This document shows, in pieces, positions 45,219 through 54,900 of a DNA stretch of 64,000 nucleotides (positions are counted from its first letter, which is position 1; each line of letters starts with the position of its first letter). The stretch spans positions 1 to 64,000 of the forward strand of contig JAFLDE010000013.1 in the NCBI GenBank assembly GCA_017302655.1, written 5' to 3'. Below the pieces are notes generated by a model. It had not been told where the DNA came from, ran no database searches, and was given only the letters and a program-made list of their open reading frames with translations. Source of the stretch: Burkholderiales bacterium. GTDB lineage: Bacteria; Pseudomonadota; Gammaproteobacteria; Burkholderiales; Burkholderiaceae_C. A program made the position numbers and the translations under genes.

Positions 45219-46004
45219 ATGGTTCGAGTTCTCACGGGCGCGCTGTCGCTGCTGTTGCTGGCCGCGTGCGGCAAGCAAGACACCCAGTTGGGGCAGGGGG
45301 GCTCCGTGGTCAGTGGGTCCGCCGGTCCGGCGGGCAGCCACAACGCATCCCAGGCGCTGATGAAATGTGAGGCGCCCGTGGCGACTCTGGCATTGGTGGA
45401 GAACCCTCGGGGCTATACCTACGGCGGCGCCAATGGCTTGCCTGAGACGCCGCTGCCCTTGGTTCGGTTGCTGGCGCAGCAGAGCGGCTGCTTCCGTGTG
45501 GTCGATCGCAACGCGGGCCTTCGGCAGACCATCCAAGAGCAGGAGCTGAAAGATGCCGGCATCCTTCGCCAGCAGGGCAGCACGGTGCACAAAGGCAAAG
45601 GCTATGAAGCTCAGTACGCACTCACGCCCTCGCTCACCTTCAGCCAGATGGATGCCGGACGGCAGGTGGGGGGACTGCTGGCGCAGATTCCCGTGCTGAA
45701 GAACTTCGTCGGTGCCGCCGAGCAGGTCAAGCTGAAGGAGGCGCAAGTGGCCTTGATGCTGGTGGACACCGAGACCACCGAGCAGGTGGCAGCCGCCACC
45801 GGTTCGGTGCGCGTCACCGACCTGGGTGTGGGCGGCATCGTGCTCGGTGGCGTCAGCGCTGCGGGCGCCGGCTGGAGCAACAGCGCGGAAGGCAAGGTGA
45901 TTGCTGCTGCTTTCTTGGATGCGCACAACCAACTCGTGGTGCAGGTGCGCGAGTTGCAGGCCAAGGCATTGCCTGCCCCCATCCCTACGCGCAAAGGCGG
46001 CTGA
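45219..46004 (+). CDS. CsgG/HfaB-like outer-membrane lipoprotein
   Basis: 261 residues with GGAGG six bases before the ATG. The N-terminus MVRVLTGALSLLLLAACG is a lipoprotein signal with lipobox LAAC (Cys17). The body resembles CsgG-family proteins: APVATLALVENPRGYTYGG, a FRVVDRNAGLRQTIQEQELK segment, ALTPSLTFSQMD, and VALMLVDTETTEQVAAATGS. CsgG forms the curli secretion pore, but many relatives have unknown envelope roles, and no csgA/B/E/F genes occur here. It has its own start region after the aspS terminator; nudB follows ten bases later. Confidence 0.72.
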   Translation: MVRVLTGALSLLLLAACGKQDTQLGQGGSVVSGSAGPAGSHNASQALMKCEAPVATLALVENPRGYTYGGANGLPETPLPLVRLLAQQSGCFRVVDRNAGLRQTIQEQELKDAGILRQQGSTVHKGKGYEAQYALTPSLTFSQMDAGRQVGGLLAQIPVLKNFVGAAEQVKLKEAQVALMLVDTETTEQVAAATGSVRVTDLGVGGIVLGGVSAAGAGWSNSAEGKVIAAAFLDAHNQLVVQVRELQAKALPAPIPTRKGG

Positions 46005-46014
46005 TACTGGCGTC

Positions 46015-46458
46015 ATGTCCGGCGCCGCGTTCAAGATTCCGCAATCCGTTCTCGTCGTCATCCACACGCCGCAGCTCGACGTGCTGCTCATCGAGCGCGC
46101 CGACGCCCCGGGCTATTGGCAGTCGGTCACCGGCTCCAAGGACACCGAAGACGAGGCTTGGGAGGCCACCGCGCGGCGCGAGGTCGCGGAGGAAACCGGC
46201 ATCCAGGGCGGTGAGCTGCGCGACTGGGCGCTGGAAAACGTCTACGAGATTTACCCGCGCTGGCGCCACCGCTACGCACCGGGGGTGACGCACAACCGCG
46301 AGCGCGTGCTGGGGCTGTGCGTACCGGCCGGCACGCCGGTGCAACTCTCCCCGCGCGAGCACCGCGCGTGGCGCTGGCTGCCCTGGCAGGAAGCGGCCGA
46401 CGCCTGCTTCTCGCCGAGCAACGCAGAGGCCATCCTGCAACTGCCGAGCCGGCGCTGA
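46015..46458 (+). CDS. nudB: Dihydroneopterin triphosphate diphosphatase (Nudix)
   Basis: 147 residues from MSGAAFKIPQSVLVVIHTPQ; the open frame begins earlier but within the lipoprotein gene. The Nudix box is GSKDTEDEAWEATARREVAE then ETGI. YWQSVTGSKD and YPRWRHRYAPGVTHNRERVL match NudB, which removes pyrophosphate from dihydroneopterin triphosphate in folate synthesis. It often lies near aspS in proteobacteria. The stop overlaps the histidine kinase start by one base (TGATG). Confidence 0.9.
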   Translation: MSGAAFKIPQSVLVVIHTPQLDVLLIERADAPGYWQSVTGSKDTEDEAWEATARREVAEETGIQGGELRDWALENVYEIYPRWRHRYAPGVTHNRERVLGLCVPAGTPVQLSPREHRAWRWLPWQEAADACFSPSNAEAILQLPSRR

Positions 46459-48896
46459 TGCAGCACGAGCGCTTCGCCCAGTTGGCCGGGGTGGGCGGTT
46501 TCGTGCTCGACCTGGACGACGACCGCCTGCATTGGAGCGACGCCTGCTGCGCGCTGCACGGTCTTCCCGCCGGCCACCAGCCCACGCTGGAAGAGGCCAT
46601 CGGCTACTTCGCGCCCGAGGCCCAGCTGCAGCTCTACGCGGCCTTCAAGGAGCTGCGCACGCGCGGCGGCCGCATCGACCTGGAGCTCCCGCTGCTCACC
46701 GCCAGCGATGCGCGCCTGTGGGTGCGCGTGGTGGCCGAGGCCGAGCCCAGCGGCGCACGCGCGCAGCGCATCGTTGGCGCCATGCAGGACGTCACCGAGC
46801 GGCGCAGCGCGCAGGAGCAGGAGCGGCGCTCCATGGCCCTCTTGCATGGCGCCATGGACGCGCTGGAGCAGCCCTTTGCGCTCTACGACCCCGAGGACCG
46901 GCTGGTCTACTTCAATGAGGCCTTCCGCGATGCGCTGGCACTGCTGGGTGACACCCTGCGTGCAGGCCTGCGCTATGAGGATCTGCTGCACGAGCTGCTG
47001 GAGCGCCAGGCCCTGCCGCCTGAAGCCGACGAGGCCTGGGTGCGCCGCCAGGTGCAGGCGCGCCGACAGCTGGGGCGGGCCGAGCACAGTGAGCTGCAGA
47101 CCCTGGCCGACGGCCGAGTGCAGCGCGTCATCGAGCGCCTGATGCCTGACGGTCATGTGGCCAGCCTGCGCATCGACCTCAGCGAACTCGTCCAGGCGCG
47201 CCGCGCCGCCGAAAGTGCCGCCGAGGCCAAGGGCCAGTTCGTGGCCAACATCAGCCACGAGATCCGCACGCCCTTGAACGCGGTGCTGGGCATGTTGCAG
47301 CTGCTCGCTCGCACGCCACTGGATGCGCGGCAGCAGGACTACCAGCGCAAGGCCGAAGGCGCCGCACGTGCGCTGCTGGCCATCCTCAACGACACCTTGG
47401 ACTTCTCGAAGATCGAGGCCGGGCGCATGGAGTTGGACCCGCAGCCCTTCGAGCTCGATGCCTTGCTGCAGGAGCTGGACCTGCTGCTGCGCCCCTTGCT
47501 CGGCGACAAGCCGGTGGCGCTGCGCCTCGAGCGCGACGCGCGCTTGCCCAGGTGGCTGCTGGGCGATGCGCTGCGCCTGCGCCAGGTGCTGGTGAACCTG
47601 GGCAGCAACGCCATCAAGTTCACCGCGCAGGGGGAGGTCGGCGTGCGCCTGCAGGCGATTGCCATCGAGCCCGGGCGCGTGCAGTTGCGCGTCGAGGTCC
47701 GCGACACCGGCATCGGCATCAGCGCCGAGCAGCAACAGCGCCTGTTTCGCAGCTTCACGCAGGCCGAGGCCGGCATCACCCGACGCTATGGCGGCACGGG
47801 TCTGGGCCTGGTCATCAGCCAGCGCCTGGTGGCGCTGATGCACGGCGAGCTGGAACTGCACAGCACCGAAGGGCAGGGCAGCTGCTTCGCGTTCAACCTG
47901 TGGTTGCCGCGCGGGGCGGTGCCCGACAGCGCGCCCCTCGACCCGCCGCCCCGCGATGGCGAGCGCCTTCGGGGCTTGCGCCTGCTGCTGGTGGAGGACC
48001 ACCCACTCAACCAGCAAGTGGCGCGTGAGCTGCTGCAGCTCGAAGGCGCGACGGTGCAGGTGCTGGGCAATGGCCGCGAGGCGCTGGAGCATCTGCTGGC
48101 CGGCGGCGCGGTCGACGCTGTGTTGATGGACCTGCAGATGCCCGAGCTGGACGGCTTCAGCGCCACGCGTCGCCTGCGAGAGGCCGGCTTTGGCCTGCCC
48201 ATCATCGCCATGACCGCCAACGCCTCCAGCAGCGACCGGCAAGCCTGCCTGGCCGCCGGCATGAATGACCATGTCGGCAAGCCCTTCGACCTGCATGAGC
48301 TGGTGGGCGTGTTGCTGCGCCACACCCCGGGCGGTGCTCCGTCGCCGCTCGCGCCGGCGCTGCGGCGAGGTGTGGACCCGGGCGAGGCAGCGATCGACGA
48401 GGCCGGCGCGCTGGCCCGTCTGGGGGGGCGGGCCGACGTCTATGCCAACCTCATCGAGCGCTGGCTCGCCGAGCTGCCCGCGCAGGCGCAAGCGCTGCGT
48501 GATGCGAGCGATGCCGGCCCCCTGCTGCATGCGCTCAAGGGCTTGGCCGGCACGCTCGGGGCCCTTCGACTGGCCGCCGCGTTGCAGGCGGCCGAGGCCG
48601 GTGGTGACGCGGAGCGCGCGAGCGCTCTGGCAGCGCTTCAGGCCAGCCACGAGCCCTTGCAGGCGATGGCGCAGCGCCTGCGCGCCCAGGCGGCACCGCC
48701 GCCGGTCGGTGCGGCAGCAGAAGACGGCCTGGCGCGGCTGCGCGAGCTCTTGTCGCACAACGACGCTGCCGTGCTCGATGCCTTGCTCGCCTTGCGTCCA
48801 CGGTTGTCGCACGAGCGCTACCGCGAGCTGGCGCAACTCGTGGAAGACTTCGACTTCCCCGCCGCCCTTGCGCTCATCGACTCCTGGCATGCTTGA
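46458..48896 (+). CDS. Hybrid sensor histidine kinase with receiver and Hpt domains
   Basis: 812 residues. Two PAS-like domains (about 1-115 and 120-220; no membrane segment, so a cytoplasmic sensor) precede the HisKA domain with NISHEIRTPLNAVLGM (His267). The ATPase domain shows NLGSNAIKFT, DTGIGISAEQ and GGTGLGLVIS. A receiver follows with LLVEDHPLNQQVA and AVLMDLQMPELDGFSATR (Asp558), then a C-terminal Hpt with LLHALKGLAGTLGA (His691). This is a complete His-Asp-His phosphorelay chain. The next gene is a receiver-GGDEF protein that overlaps it by eight bases and is the obvious phosphate acceptor. Confidence 0.92.
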   Translation: MQHERFAQLAGVGGFVLDLDDDRLHWSDACCALHGLPAGHQPTLEEAIGYFAPEAQLQLYAAFKELRTRGGRIDLELPLLTASDARLWVRVVAEAEPSGARAQRIVGAMQDVTERRSAQEQERRSMALLHGAMDALEQPFALYDPEDRLVYFNEAFRDALALLGDTLRAGLRYEDLLHELLERQALPPEADEAWVRRQVQARRQLGRAEHSELQTLADGRVQRVIERLMPDGHVASLRIDLSELVQARRAAESAAEAKGQFVANISHEIRTPLNAVLGMLQLLARTPLDARQQDYQRKAEGAARALLAILNDTLDFSKIEAGRMELDPQPFELDALLQELDLLLRPLLGDKPVALRLERDARLPRWLLGDALRLRQVLVNLGSNAIKFTAQGEVGVRLQAIAIEPGRVQLRVEVRDTGIGISAEQQQRLFRSFTQAEAGITRRYGGTGLGLVISQRLVALMHGELELHSTEGQGSCFAFNLWLPRGAVPDSAPLDPPPRDGERLRGLRLLLVEDHPLNQQVARELLQLEGATVQVLGNGREALEHLLAGGAVDAVLMDLQMPELDGFSATRRLREAGFGLPIIAMTANASSSDRQACLAAGMNDHVGKPFDLHELVGVLLRHTPGGAPSPLAPALRRGVDPGEAAIDEAGALARLGGRADVYANLIERWLAELPAQAQALRDASDAGPLLHALKGLAGTLGALRLAAALQAAEAGGDAERASALAALQASHEPLQAMAQRLRAQAAPPPVGAAAEDGLARLRELLSHNDAAVLDALLALRPRLSHERYRELAQLVEDFDFPAALALIDSWHA

Positions 48897-49815
48897 CCAG
48901 CCCCCTCGCCCGCGCCTGCTGGTCGTTGACGACCAGCCGGCCAACCTGCAGGCGCTCTACCGGGTGTTCGGTGCCGACCACCAGGTCTTCACTGCCACGC
49001 AGGCCGAGCAGGCGCTGGCCGTGGCGCAGGCGGAGCGACCCGACCTCATCCTGCTCGATCTGGACCTGGGCGCCAGCAGCGGCCTCACCCTGTGCCGGCG
49101 GTTGAAGGAGCTGCCCGCCACGGCTGAGGTGCCGGTGATCTTCGTCACCGCCCACGGCAGCCAGGACGCGGAGCTGGCCGGCCTGCAGGCCGGGGCTGTG
49201 GACTTCATCCACAAGCCCATCCACCCGGTCATCGTGCGGGCGCGGGTGAACACCCATCTGCAGCTCAAGCGTCAGGCCGACCTGCTGCGCGAGCTGGCCT
49301 TTCGTGACGCGCTCACCGGCCTGGCCAACCGCCGCGCCTTCGACGAACGCCTTGCGCTCGAACTGCGCCATGCGCTGCGCAGCCAGCAGTCGATGTCGTT
49401 GCTGCTCATCGACGTGGATTTCTTCAAGAAGTACAACGACCATTACGGCCACCAGGCGGGCGACGCCGCCCTGCGCGCCGTGGGCCAGGTGCTGACCGCC
49501 AACATGCTGCGTCCGGTGGACCTGGCTGCCCGCTATGGCGGCGAGGAGTTCGCCTGCCTGCTGCCCGCCACGCCACTGGAAGGCGCGCTGAACGTGGCCG
49601 AGCGGGTGCGCAGCGACCTGCAAGCCCTGCACCTGCCGCACGCCACCAGCGAAGTCGCCGAACATCTCAGCATGAGCATCGGGGTGGTGGCCAAGCCCGG
49701 TCGGCCGGGCATGCCGCCGCAGGCACTGCTGGAGGCGGCAGACCAGCTGCTCTACGAAGCCAAGCGGGCCGGACGAAACCGTGTCGTCGGCCGAGAACTG
49801 GAGGCGGCGGCATGA
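48889..49815 (+). CDS. Response-regulator diguanylate cyclase (REC-GGDEF)
   Basis: 308 residues. Receiver domain: LLVVDDQPANLQALY, phosphorylation site Asp57 in LILLDLDLGASSG, and VDFIHKPI. GGDEF domain: FRDALTGLANRRAFDERL, LLLIDVDFFKKYNDHYGH, and the active-site GGEEF at 217-221. RPVD at 208-211, five residues before it, is an intact I-site, so c-di-GMP should inhibit the enzyme. It makes c-di-GMP when phosphorylated, presumably by the overlapping hybrid kinase. The ATG lies inside the end of the kinase gene (ATGCTTGA). c-di-GMP commonly promotes exopolysaccharide production, though no direct link is shown. Confidence 0.93.
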   Translation: MLDQPPRPRLLVVDDQPANLQALYRVFGADHQVFTATQAEQALAVAQAERPDLILLDLDLGASSGLTLCRRLKELPATAEVPVIFVTAHGSQDAELAGLQAGAVDFIHKPIHPVIVRARVNTHLQLKRQADLLRELAFRDALTGLANRRAFDERLALELRHALRSQQSMSLLLIDVDFFKKYNDHYGHQAGDAALRAVGQVLTANMLRPVDLAARYGGEEFACLLPATPLEGALNVAERVRSDLQALHLPHATSEVAEHLSMSIGVVAKPGRPGMPPQALLEAADQLLYEAKRAGRNRVVGRELEAAA

Positions 49816-50540
49816 GCCGGTTGCGCATCGCCACCTACAACATCCACAAGGGCGTGCGCGGCGCCGGGCCGGCCAAACGCCTGGAGATCCATGCGCTGCA
49901 GCGCGGCGTGCACGAGCTTGGCGCCGACCTCGTCTGCCTGCAGGAAGTGCGCGCCCACCATCACGGCGATGCGCGCCGCTTCCACCGCCACTGGCCGCAG
50001 CAGGCACAAGCCGACTTCCTGGCCCCGGACGGCTACCAGGTGGCCTACCGCAGCAACGCCTACACGCGCGGCGGTGAACATGGCAACGCGCTGCTGTCGC
50101 GCTTTCCGCTCATCGACATTGCCCACCACGACGTATCCGACCACCGGCTTGAACAGCGTGGCCTGCTGCATGTCACGGTGGACTGGCTGGGTGCACCGCT
50201 GCATGTGCTGGTGCTGCACCTCGGGCTTTTCCACGGCAGCCGGCTGCGTCAGGTGCAGGCCCTGGGCCGTTACCTGGCATCGCGTGTGCCGCAGCAGGAG
50301 CGGCTGCTGGTGGCCGGCGACTTCAACGACTGGCGTGAGCAGCTCGACCCCGGCATGGCCATGCTGGGGCTGCAGCGCGCGGCCACCGCCAAGACCTTTC
50401 CCGCACGGGCACCGCTGTTCGCGCTGGACCGCGTCTATCTGCGCGGCCTGCAGGCCCTGCAGGCCGAGGTGCCGCGTGGCGCGCCCTGGGTGCGCATGAG
50501 CGACCATCTGCCGCTGCTCGTTGAGGTCGAGGCCCTTTGA
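49812..50540 (+). CDS. Endonuclease/exonuclease/phosphatase family protein (YbhP-like)
   Basis: 242 residues. RIATYNIHKGVRGAGPAKRL, LVCLQEVRAHH (metal-binding Glu), VLVLHLGLFHGSRLRQV, LLVAGDFNDWREQLD and MSDHLPLLVEVE (catalytic His) are the EEP superfamily motifs. In E. coli the relative ybhP lies next to clsB, as here, so a lipid or phosphodiester substrate is possible. It overlaps the diguanylate cyclase and clsB genes by four bases each. The actual substrate is unknown. Confidence 0.87.
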   Translation: MSRLRIATYNIHKGVRGAGPAKRLEIHALQRGVHELGADLVCLQEVRAHHHGDARRFHRHWPQQAQADFLAPDGYQVAYRSNAYTRGGEHGNALLSRFPLIDIAHHDVSDHRLEQRGLLHVTVDWLGAPLHVLVLHLGLFHGSRLRQVQALGRYLASRVPQQERLLVAGDFNDWREQLDPGMAMLGLQRAATAKTFPARAPLFALDRVYLRGLQALQAEVPRGAPWVRMSDHLPLLVEVEAL

Positions 50541-51817
50541 ACCTCACCCCCGGTTTGCAGGGCGGACACCAGCTGCGCCTTCTGCGTGGCGGCGAGGCCT
50601 TGTTTCCCGCCCTGCATGCGGCCATTCGAGGCGCTGTGCACGAGGTCTGGCTGGCCAGCTACATCGTGCACACCGACGCCGTCAGCGCCCAGCTGGCCGA
50701 TGCCTTGGCGGCTGCCGCGAGACGCGGCGTTCGCGTGCGCCTGCTGGTGGATGGCTTCGGCAGCCGCCATGCCATCGCCTGGTGGCGCGAGCGCCTGGCC
50801 GACAGCCCGGTGGCGCTCGCCGTGTTCCGTCCGCTGGAGAGCTGGTGGCAATGGTTGCAGCCCGGTCAGTTGCGCCGCTTGCATCTCAAGCTCTGCGTGG
50901 TGGACGGCGCGCAGGCCTTCGTCGGCGGCATCAATGTCATCGACGACCGCCTGGACCTGAACCACGGCCCGCTGGATGCGCCAAGGCTCGATTTCGCGGT
51001 TGGCTTCGAAGGCCCTGCCGTGGCGCAGGTGGACGCGCAGCTTCGCCGACTGTGGGCCCGCAGCTGGCTGGGCCGCGACTTCGGCGACGAGCTGCGCCTG
51101 CTGCTCGACGCCAGCCACCCGCTGACGCAGCTGCGCGGCTGGTTTGGAAGTCAGTGGCTGCGCTTCCGCGGCGCCTACGGCCGTGCGCAGGAACGGCGCC
51201 GCGAACGCCTCGCCGCCGAGGCCGACGACACGCCGGTGCGCCTGGCCTATGTGCGCCGCGACAACCTGCGCAACCGCCACGCCATCGAGCGCGAGTACCT
51301 GCGTGCGCTGCGCGGCGCCCGGCAGCGCTTCGAGCTGATCTGCCCTTACTTCTACCCCAGCGCCCGATTGCTGCGCGCCCTCTTGAACGCCGCGCGCCGC
51401 GGGGTGGAGGTGCGCCTGCTGCTGCAGGGGCAGTTCGACTACCGCATCGCCGACTGGGCGGCCCGGGCGCTGTATGAGCAACTGCTGGACAAGGGCGTGC
51501 GCATCTTCGAGTACCGCGCCGCCTTCCTGCACGCCAAGGTGGCCCTGGCCGACGAGGACTGGGCGACGCTGGGCTCCAGCAACCTCGACCCGACCTCGCT
51601 GCTGCTGAACCTGGAAGCCAATGTCGTGGTGAGCGACGCTCGCTTCGTGGCCGATTTGCGCCAGGAATTCCTGAAAGCCAGCGCGGGGGCGGTGGAAGTA
51701 CAGCGCGAAGCACCCCAGCCCGGTTGGCGCGGCTGGCGGGGTTGGCTGCGCCGGGGTGTGGTGGCATGGCTGGCGCAGGTCTATCTGCGCGCGGCAGGCA
51801 GCGGAAGCCTCTACTGA
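50537..51817 (+). CDS. clsB: Cardiolipin synthase B (phospholipase D family)
   Basis: 426 residues with two PLD catalytic motifs: HLKLCVVDGAQAFVGGIN near residue 115 and HAKVALADEDWATLGSSN near 330 (HxKxxxxD forms). No N-terminal membrane helices, which fits the ClsB/YbhO type rather than ClsA. ClsB condenses phosphatidylglycerols (or PG with PE-derived groups) to cardiolipin at the membrane. The C-terminus is rich in Trp and Arg (GWRGWRGWLRRGVVAWLAQV), apt for membrane binding. It is the last gene of the overlapping chain that starts at nudB. Confidence 0.92.
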   Translation: MNLTPGLQGGHQLRLLRGGEALFPALHAAIRGAVHEVWLASYIVHTDAVSAQLADALAAAARRGVRVRLLVDGFGSRHAIAWWRERLADSPVALAVFRPLESWWQWLQPGQLRRLHLKLCVVDGAQAFVGGINVIDDRLDLNHGPLDAPRLDFAVGFEGPAVAQVDAQLRRLWARSWLGRDFGDELRLLLDASHPLTQLRGWFGSQWLRFRGAYGRAQERRRERLAAEADDTPVRLAYVRRDNLRNRHAIEREYLRALRGARQRFELICPYFYPSARLLRALLNAARRGVEVRLLLQGQFDYRIADWAARALYEQLLDKGVRIFEYRAAFLHAKVALADEDWATLGSSNLDPTSLLLNLEANVVVSDARFVADLRQEFLKASAGAVEVQREAPQPGWRGWRGWLRRGVVAWLAQVYLRAAGSGSLY

Positions 51818-51928
51818 CCCATCCGGTGAAGGCGTAGTTTCACTAGATTTCAACCTAGGAATAGCCCGAGATCTCTCACGGTATCTACAGTATCCGCAGG
51901 CGCTTGTACGGGTTTCTGCTGAATGTAA

Positions 51929-51945
51929 ATGTAGTTTGGCTACAT
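51929..51945. promoter_or_regulatory. Inverted repeat upstream of the pullulanase gene
   Basis: ATGTAG, five bases, then CTACAT: a perfect six-base inverted repeat 39 bases before the pullulanase start codon, in the only AT-rich stretch of the 166-base gap after clsB. TTGTAC at 51904-51909 could be a weak -35 box for a start here. The size and symmetry suit a dimeric regulator such as a maltose/starch repressor, but no such regulator is in the window. Confidence 0.4.
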
Positions 51946-51983
51946 ATGCTGCCGCCCCTCGCAAGCGGATGGGGGATGCAGAC

Positions 51984-54900
51984 ATGGGTGCTCGGAGCAA
52001 TTGGCGCGTTTGGGGTGTGAGCCTGGTGATGGCCTTGCTGACCGCATGTGGCGGCGGCGGAGGTGGGGGAAGCGCGCCGGCGCCGGTACCGCCCGCGCCG
52101 CCTCCAGCGCCCGCACCGGACGCCCGCCTGGCACAAGGCAATGCGGCGTTCCAGACCGTGCTCGACGCCCAGCCGGCGCAAACCGGCACCGGGGGTGGCG
52201 GCGGGGGCGGCGGGACGACGGAGCCCACCACCTTCACCGTGCACTACCAGCGCACGGATGGCCAGTACGCCGGCTGGCAGATCCATACCTGGGGGGCCGG
52301 CAAGGACCCGGGCTGGAACAACGGCCACAACGCCACCAGCACCGACGGCTTTGGCGCCGTTTATGAAGTGCCGTTGGCGCAGACAACCGGCGACGTGGGC
52401 TACCTGTTCCACAAGGGCGACGACAAGGACCACGGCGGCGTCGACCAGAAGTTCACCCTGAAGGCTGGCAAGAACGAGATCTGGCGCAAGCAGGGCGACC
52501 CCAACACCTACCTGAGCGCGGCGGCTGCCGGTGCGCCGCCACCGACCCTGGATCTTGAGACCGTGCGCGTGCGCTACAAGCGCTTCGACGGCCAGTACGC
52601 CGCCTGGGGTCTGCACCTCTGGAACGGCAGCGGCCTGGACGTGAACCGCCTGCCCGGCGTGGCCATCGACCAGTGGAGCAACGCCGTCGCCTTCAGTGCC
52701 ATGCCCGGCCATGTGGCCGGCGCGAGCGAGGTGGTGTTCGACATCCCCGTGCTGAACCCCAAGGCGGATGCCTCGCGCACGCGGCTGGAGTTCATCATCC
52801 ACGGCAAGGCGCCCAACGAGAACGACAAGGACGGGCGCAACGACAGCATCGTCGTGCGCTTCAACGACCTCACCGTGAAGAACCGCGTCGGCGAGGTCTG
52901 GCTGGTGCAGGGCGACAGCACCGTGTACACCGCCGAACCCGACCTGCGTCGCGCCAACATCGACGAGGCGCGCGCCTTCTGGCTGAACAAGCAGCTGATC
53001 CAGTGGCCGATGGTGGACAGCAGCGGCACCGTGAAGCTGTATCACTCGGCGGCTGCGCAGATCGTCGCCGTGAAGGGCGAAGCCGTGCGCGGTGCCGAGG
53101 GCAGCGTCACGCTCGAAGCCTTCAGCGGGAGCGTGCCTGCCGCCGCGGCCGAGCGCTTCAAGTGGATCGCCGCCGGCGCCCGCTTCAAGTTGCCGGACAG
53201 CCAGGCCGCCAACCTGGGCACGCTGCTCAAGAGCCAGCTCGTCATCGTGCAGGAGAACGCGCAGGGCCAGGTGCAGAACGCCACCAGCTTGCAGCACGCC
53301 GGCGCGCTCGACGACCTGTATGCGGCAGCGGCGAGCGTCAACGACCTCGGCGTGAGCGTGGGCAGCGCCAGCACGCGCTTCAAGCTCTGGGCGCCCACGG
53401 CGCAGAAGGTGCTCGTGTTCACCTACCCGAACGCCAGCGGCGATGCCGAGACTGTGTTGGACGCCAGCTTCGACGCCGCCACCGGCGTGTGGACCGCAAG
53501 CAGCAGCAGCGACCTCAGCGGCAAGGCCTACCGCTATGCCGTGGAGGTGGTGGTGCGCGGCGTGGGCCGGGTGCGCAACCTGGTCACCGACCCTTACTCG
53601 GTCGCCCTGACGGCCGACGGCAAGCGCAGCGGCGTGCTCAGCTTGCAGGCCGGGGCCACCAAGCCGAACGGCTGGGATGCCTCGAACATCCCGGCGACGG
53701 TGCAGGCCACGCCGGACATGAGCATCTACGAGCTGCATGTGCGCGACTTCTCCGCCGCCGACGCCACGGTGAGTGCCGCCAACCGTGGGCGCTACCTGGC
53801 CTTCAGCGAGGCCGGCAGCAACGGCATGAAGCACCTCAAGGCGCTGGCTGAGGCGGGCCTGACCGACGTGCACCTGCTGCCCGCCTACGACTTCAGCTCG
53901 GTGCCCGAGACCGGCTGCACCACCCCGGCCCCGGTCGGTGGCGCCGCCGACGAGACGCAGCAAGCCACGGTGAAGGCCACGCAGGGCGGCGACTGCTTCA
54001 ACTGGGGCTACGACCCGCAGCACTTCAACGCACCCGAAGGCTCGTACAGCAGCGATGCCAACGACCTGGCCAAGCGCGTCCTTGAGTTCCGCCAGATGGT
54101 GATGGGCCTGCACACGGCCGGCCTGCGCGTGGGCATGGACGTGGTCTACAACCACACCTCGACCTCCGGCCAGCGCGAGCGCTCGGTGCTGGACCGCGTG
54201 GTGCCCGGCTACTACCACCGCAGCAACGACCGCGGCGGCATCGAACAAAGCACCTGCTGCGAGAACACCGCCACCGAGCACCTGATGATGGGCAAGCTCA
54301 TGAGCGACTCGGTGCTGCTCTGGGCGCGCGAGTACAAGATCGCCAGCTTCCGCTTCGACCTGATGGGCCACCAGCCGCGTTCGGTCATGGAAGCCATCAA
54401 GGCCCGCCTGAAGACCGAGCTGGGCCGCGACGTGCAGTTGCTCGGCGAAGGCTGGAACTTCGGCGAAGTGGTGGACGGCCGCCGCTTCGTGCAGGCCAGC
54501 CAGCTCAGCCTGAACGGCAGCGGCATCGGCACCTTCAACGACCGCCTGCGCGACCAGGTGCGCGGCACCAGCTTTGGCGAGGGCACGGGCTTCGTCGCCA
54601 ACCAGGGCTTCGTGAACGGGCTCTTCTACGACGCCAACGTCCATGGCGGTGGCAAGAGCAAGGGCGACCTGGGTTGGGCCAACGACGTCGTCAAGGCCGG
54701 TCTGGCCGGTTCCATCCGCAGCTACACCCTGACCACCAGCTGGGGCGCGACGCAGAAGCTCGAGGAACTGGGTGGGCAGACCATCGGCTACGTGCTGGAG
54801 CCCGGCGAGGTGGTGAACTACGTGGAGAACCACGACAACCACACCCTGTTCGACCTCAACGCCTTCCGCCTGCCGGTGACCACCAGCCGCGAGGACCGGG

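Noticed and set aside
43071..46091. Open frame of 1006 codons antisense to aspS and the CsgG-like gene
   Set aside because: It covers several unrelated genes and a clear terminator, and shows no recognisable domain.
46272..48944. Open frame of 890 codons antisense to the hybrid histidine kinase
   Set aside because: A codon-position shadow of a gene with complete kinase, receiver and Hpt motifs.
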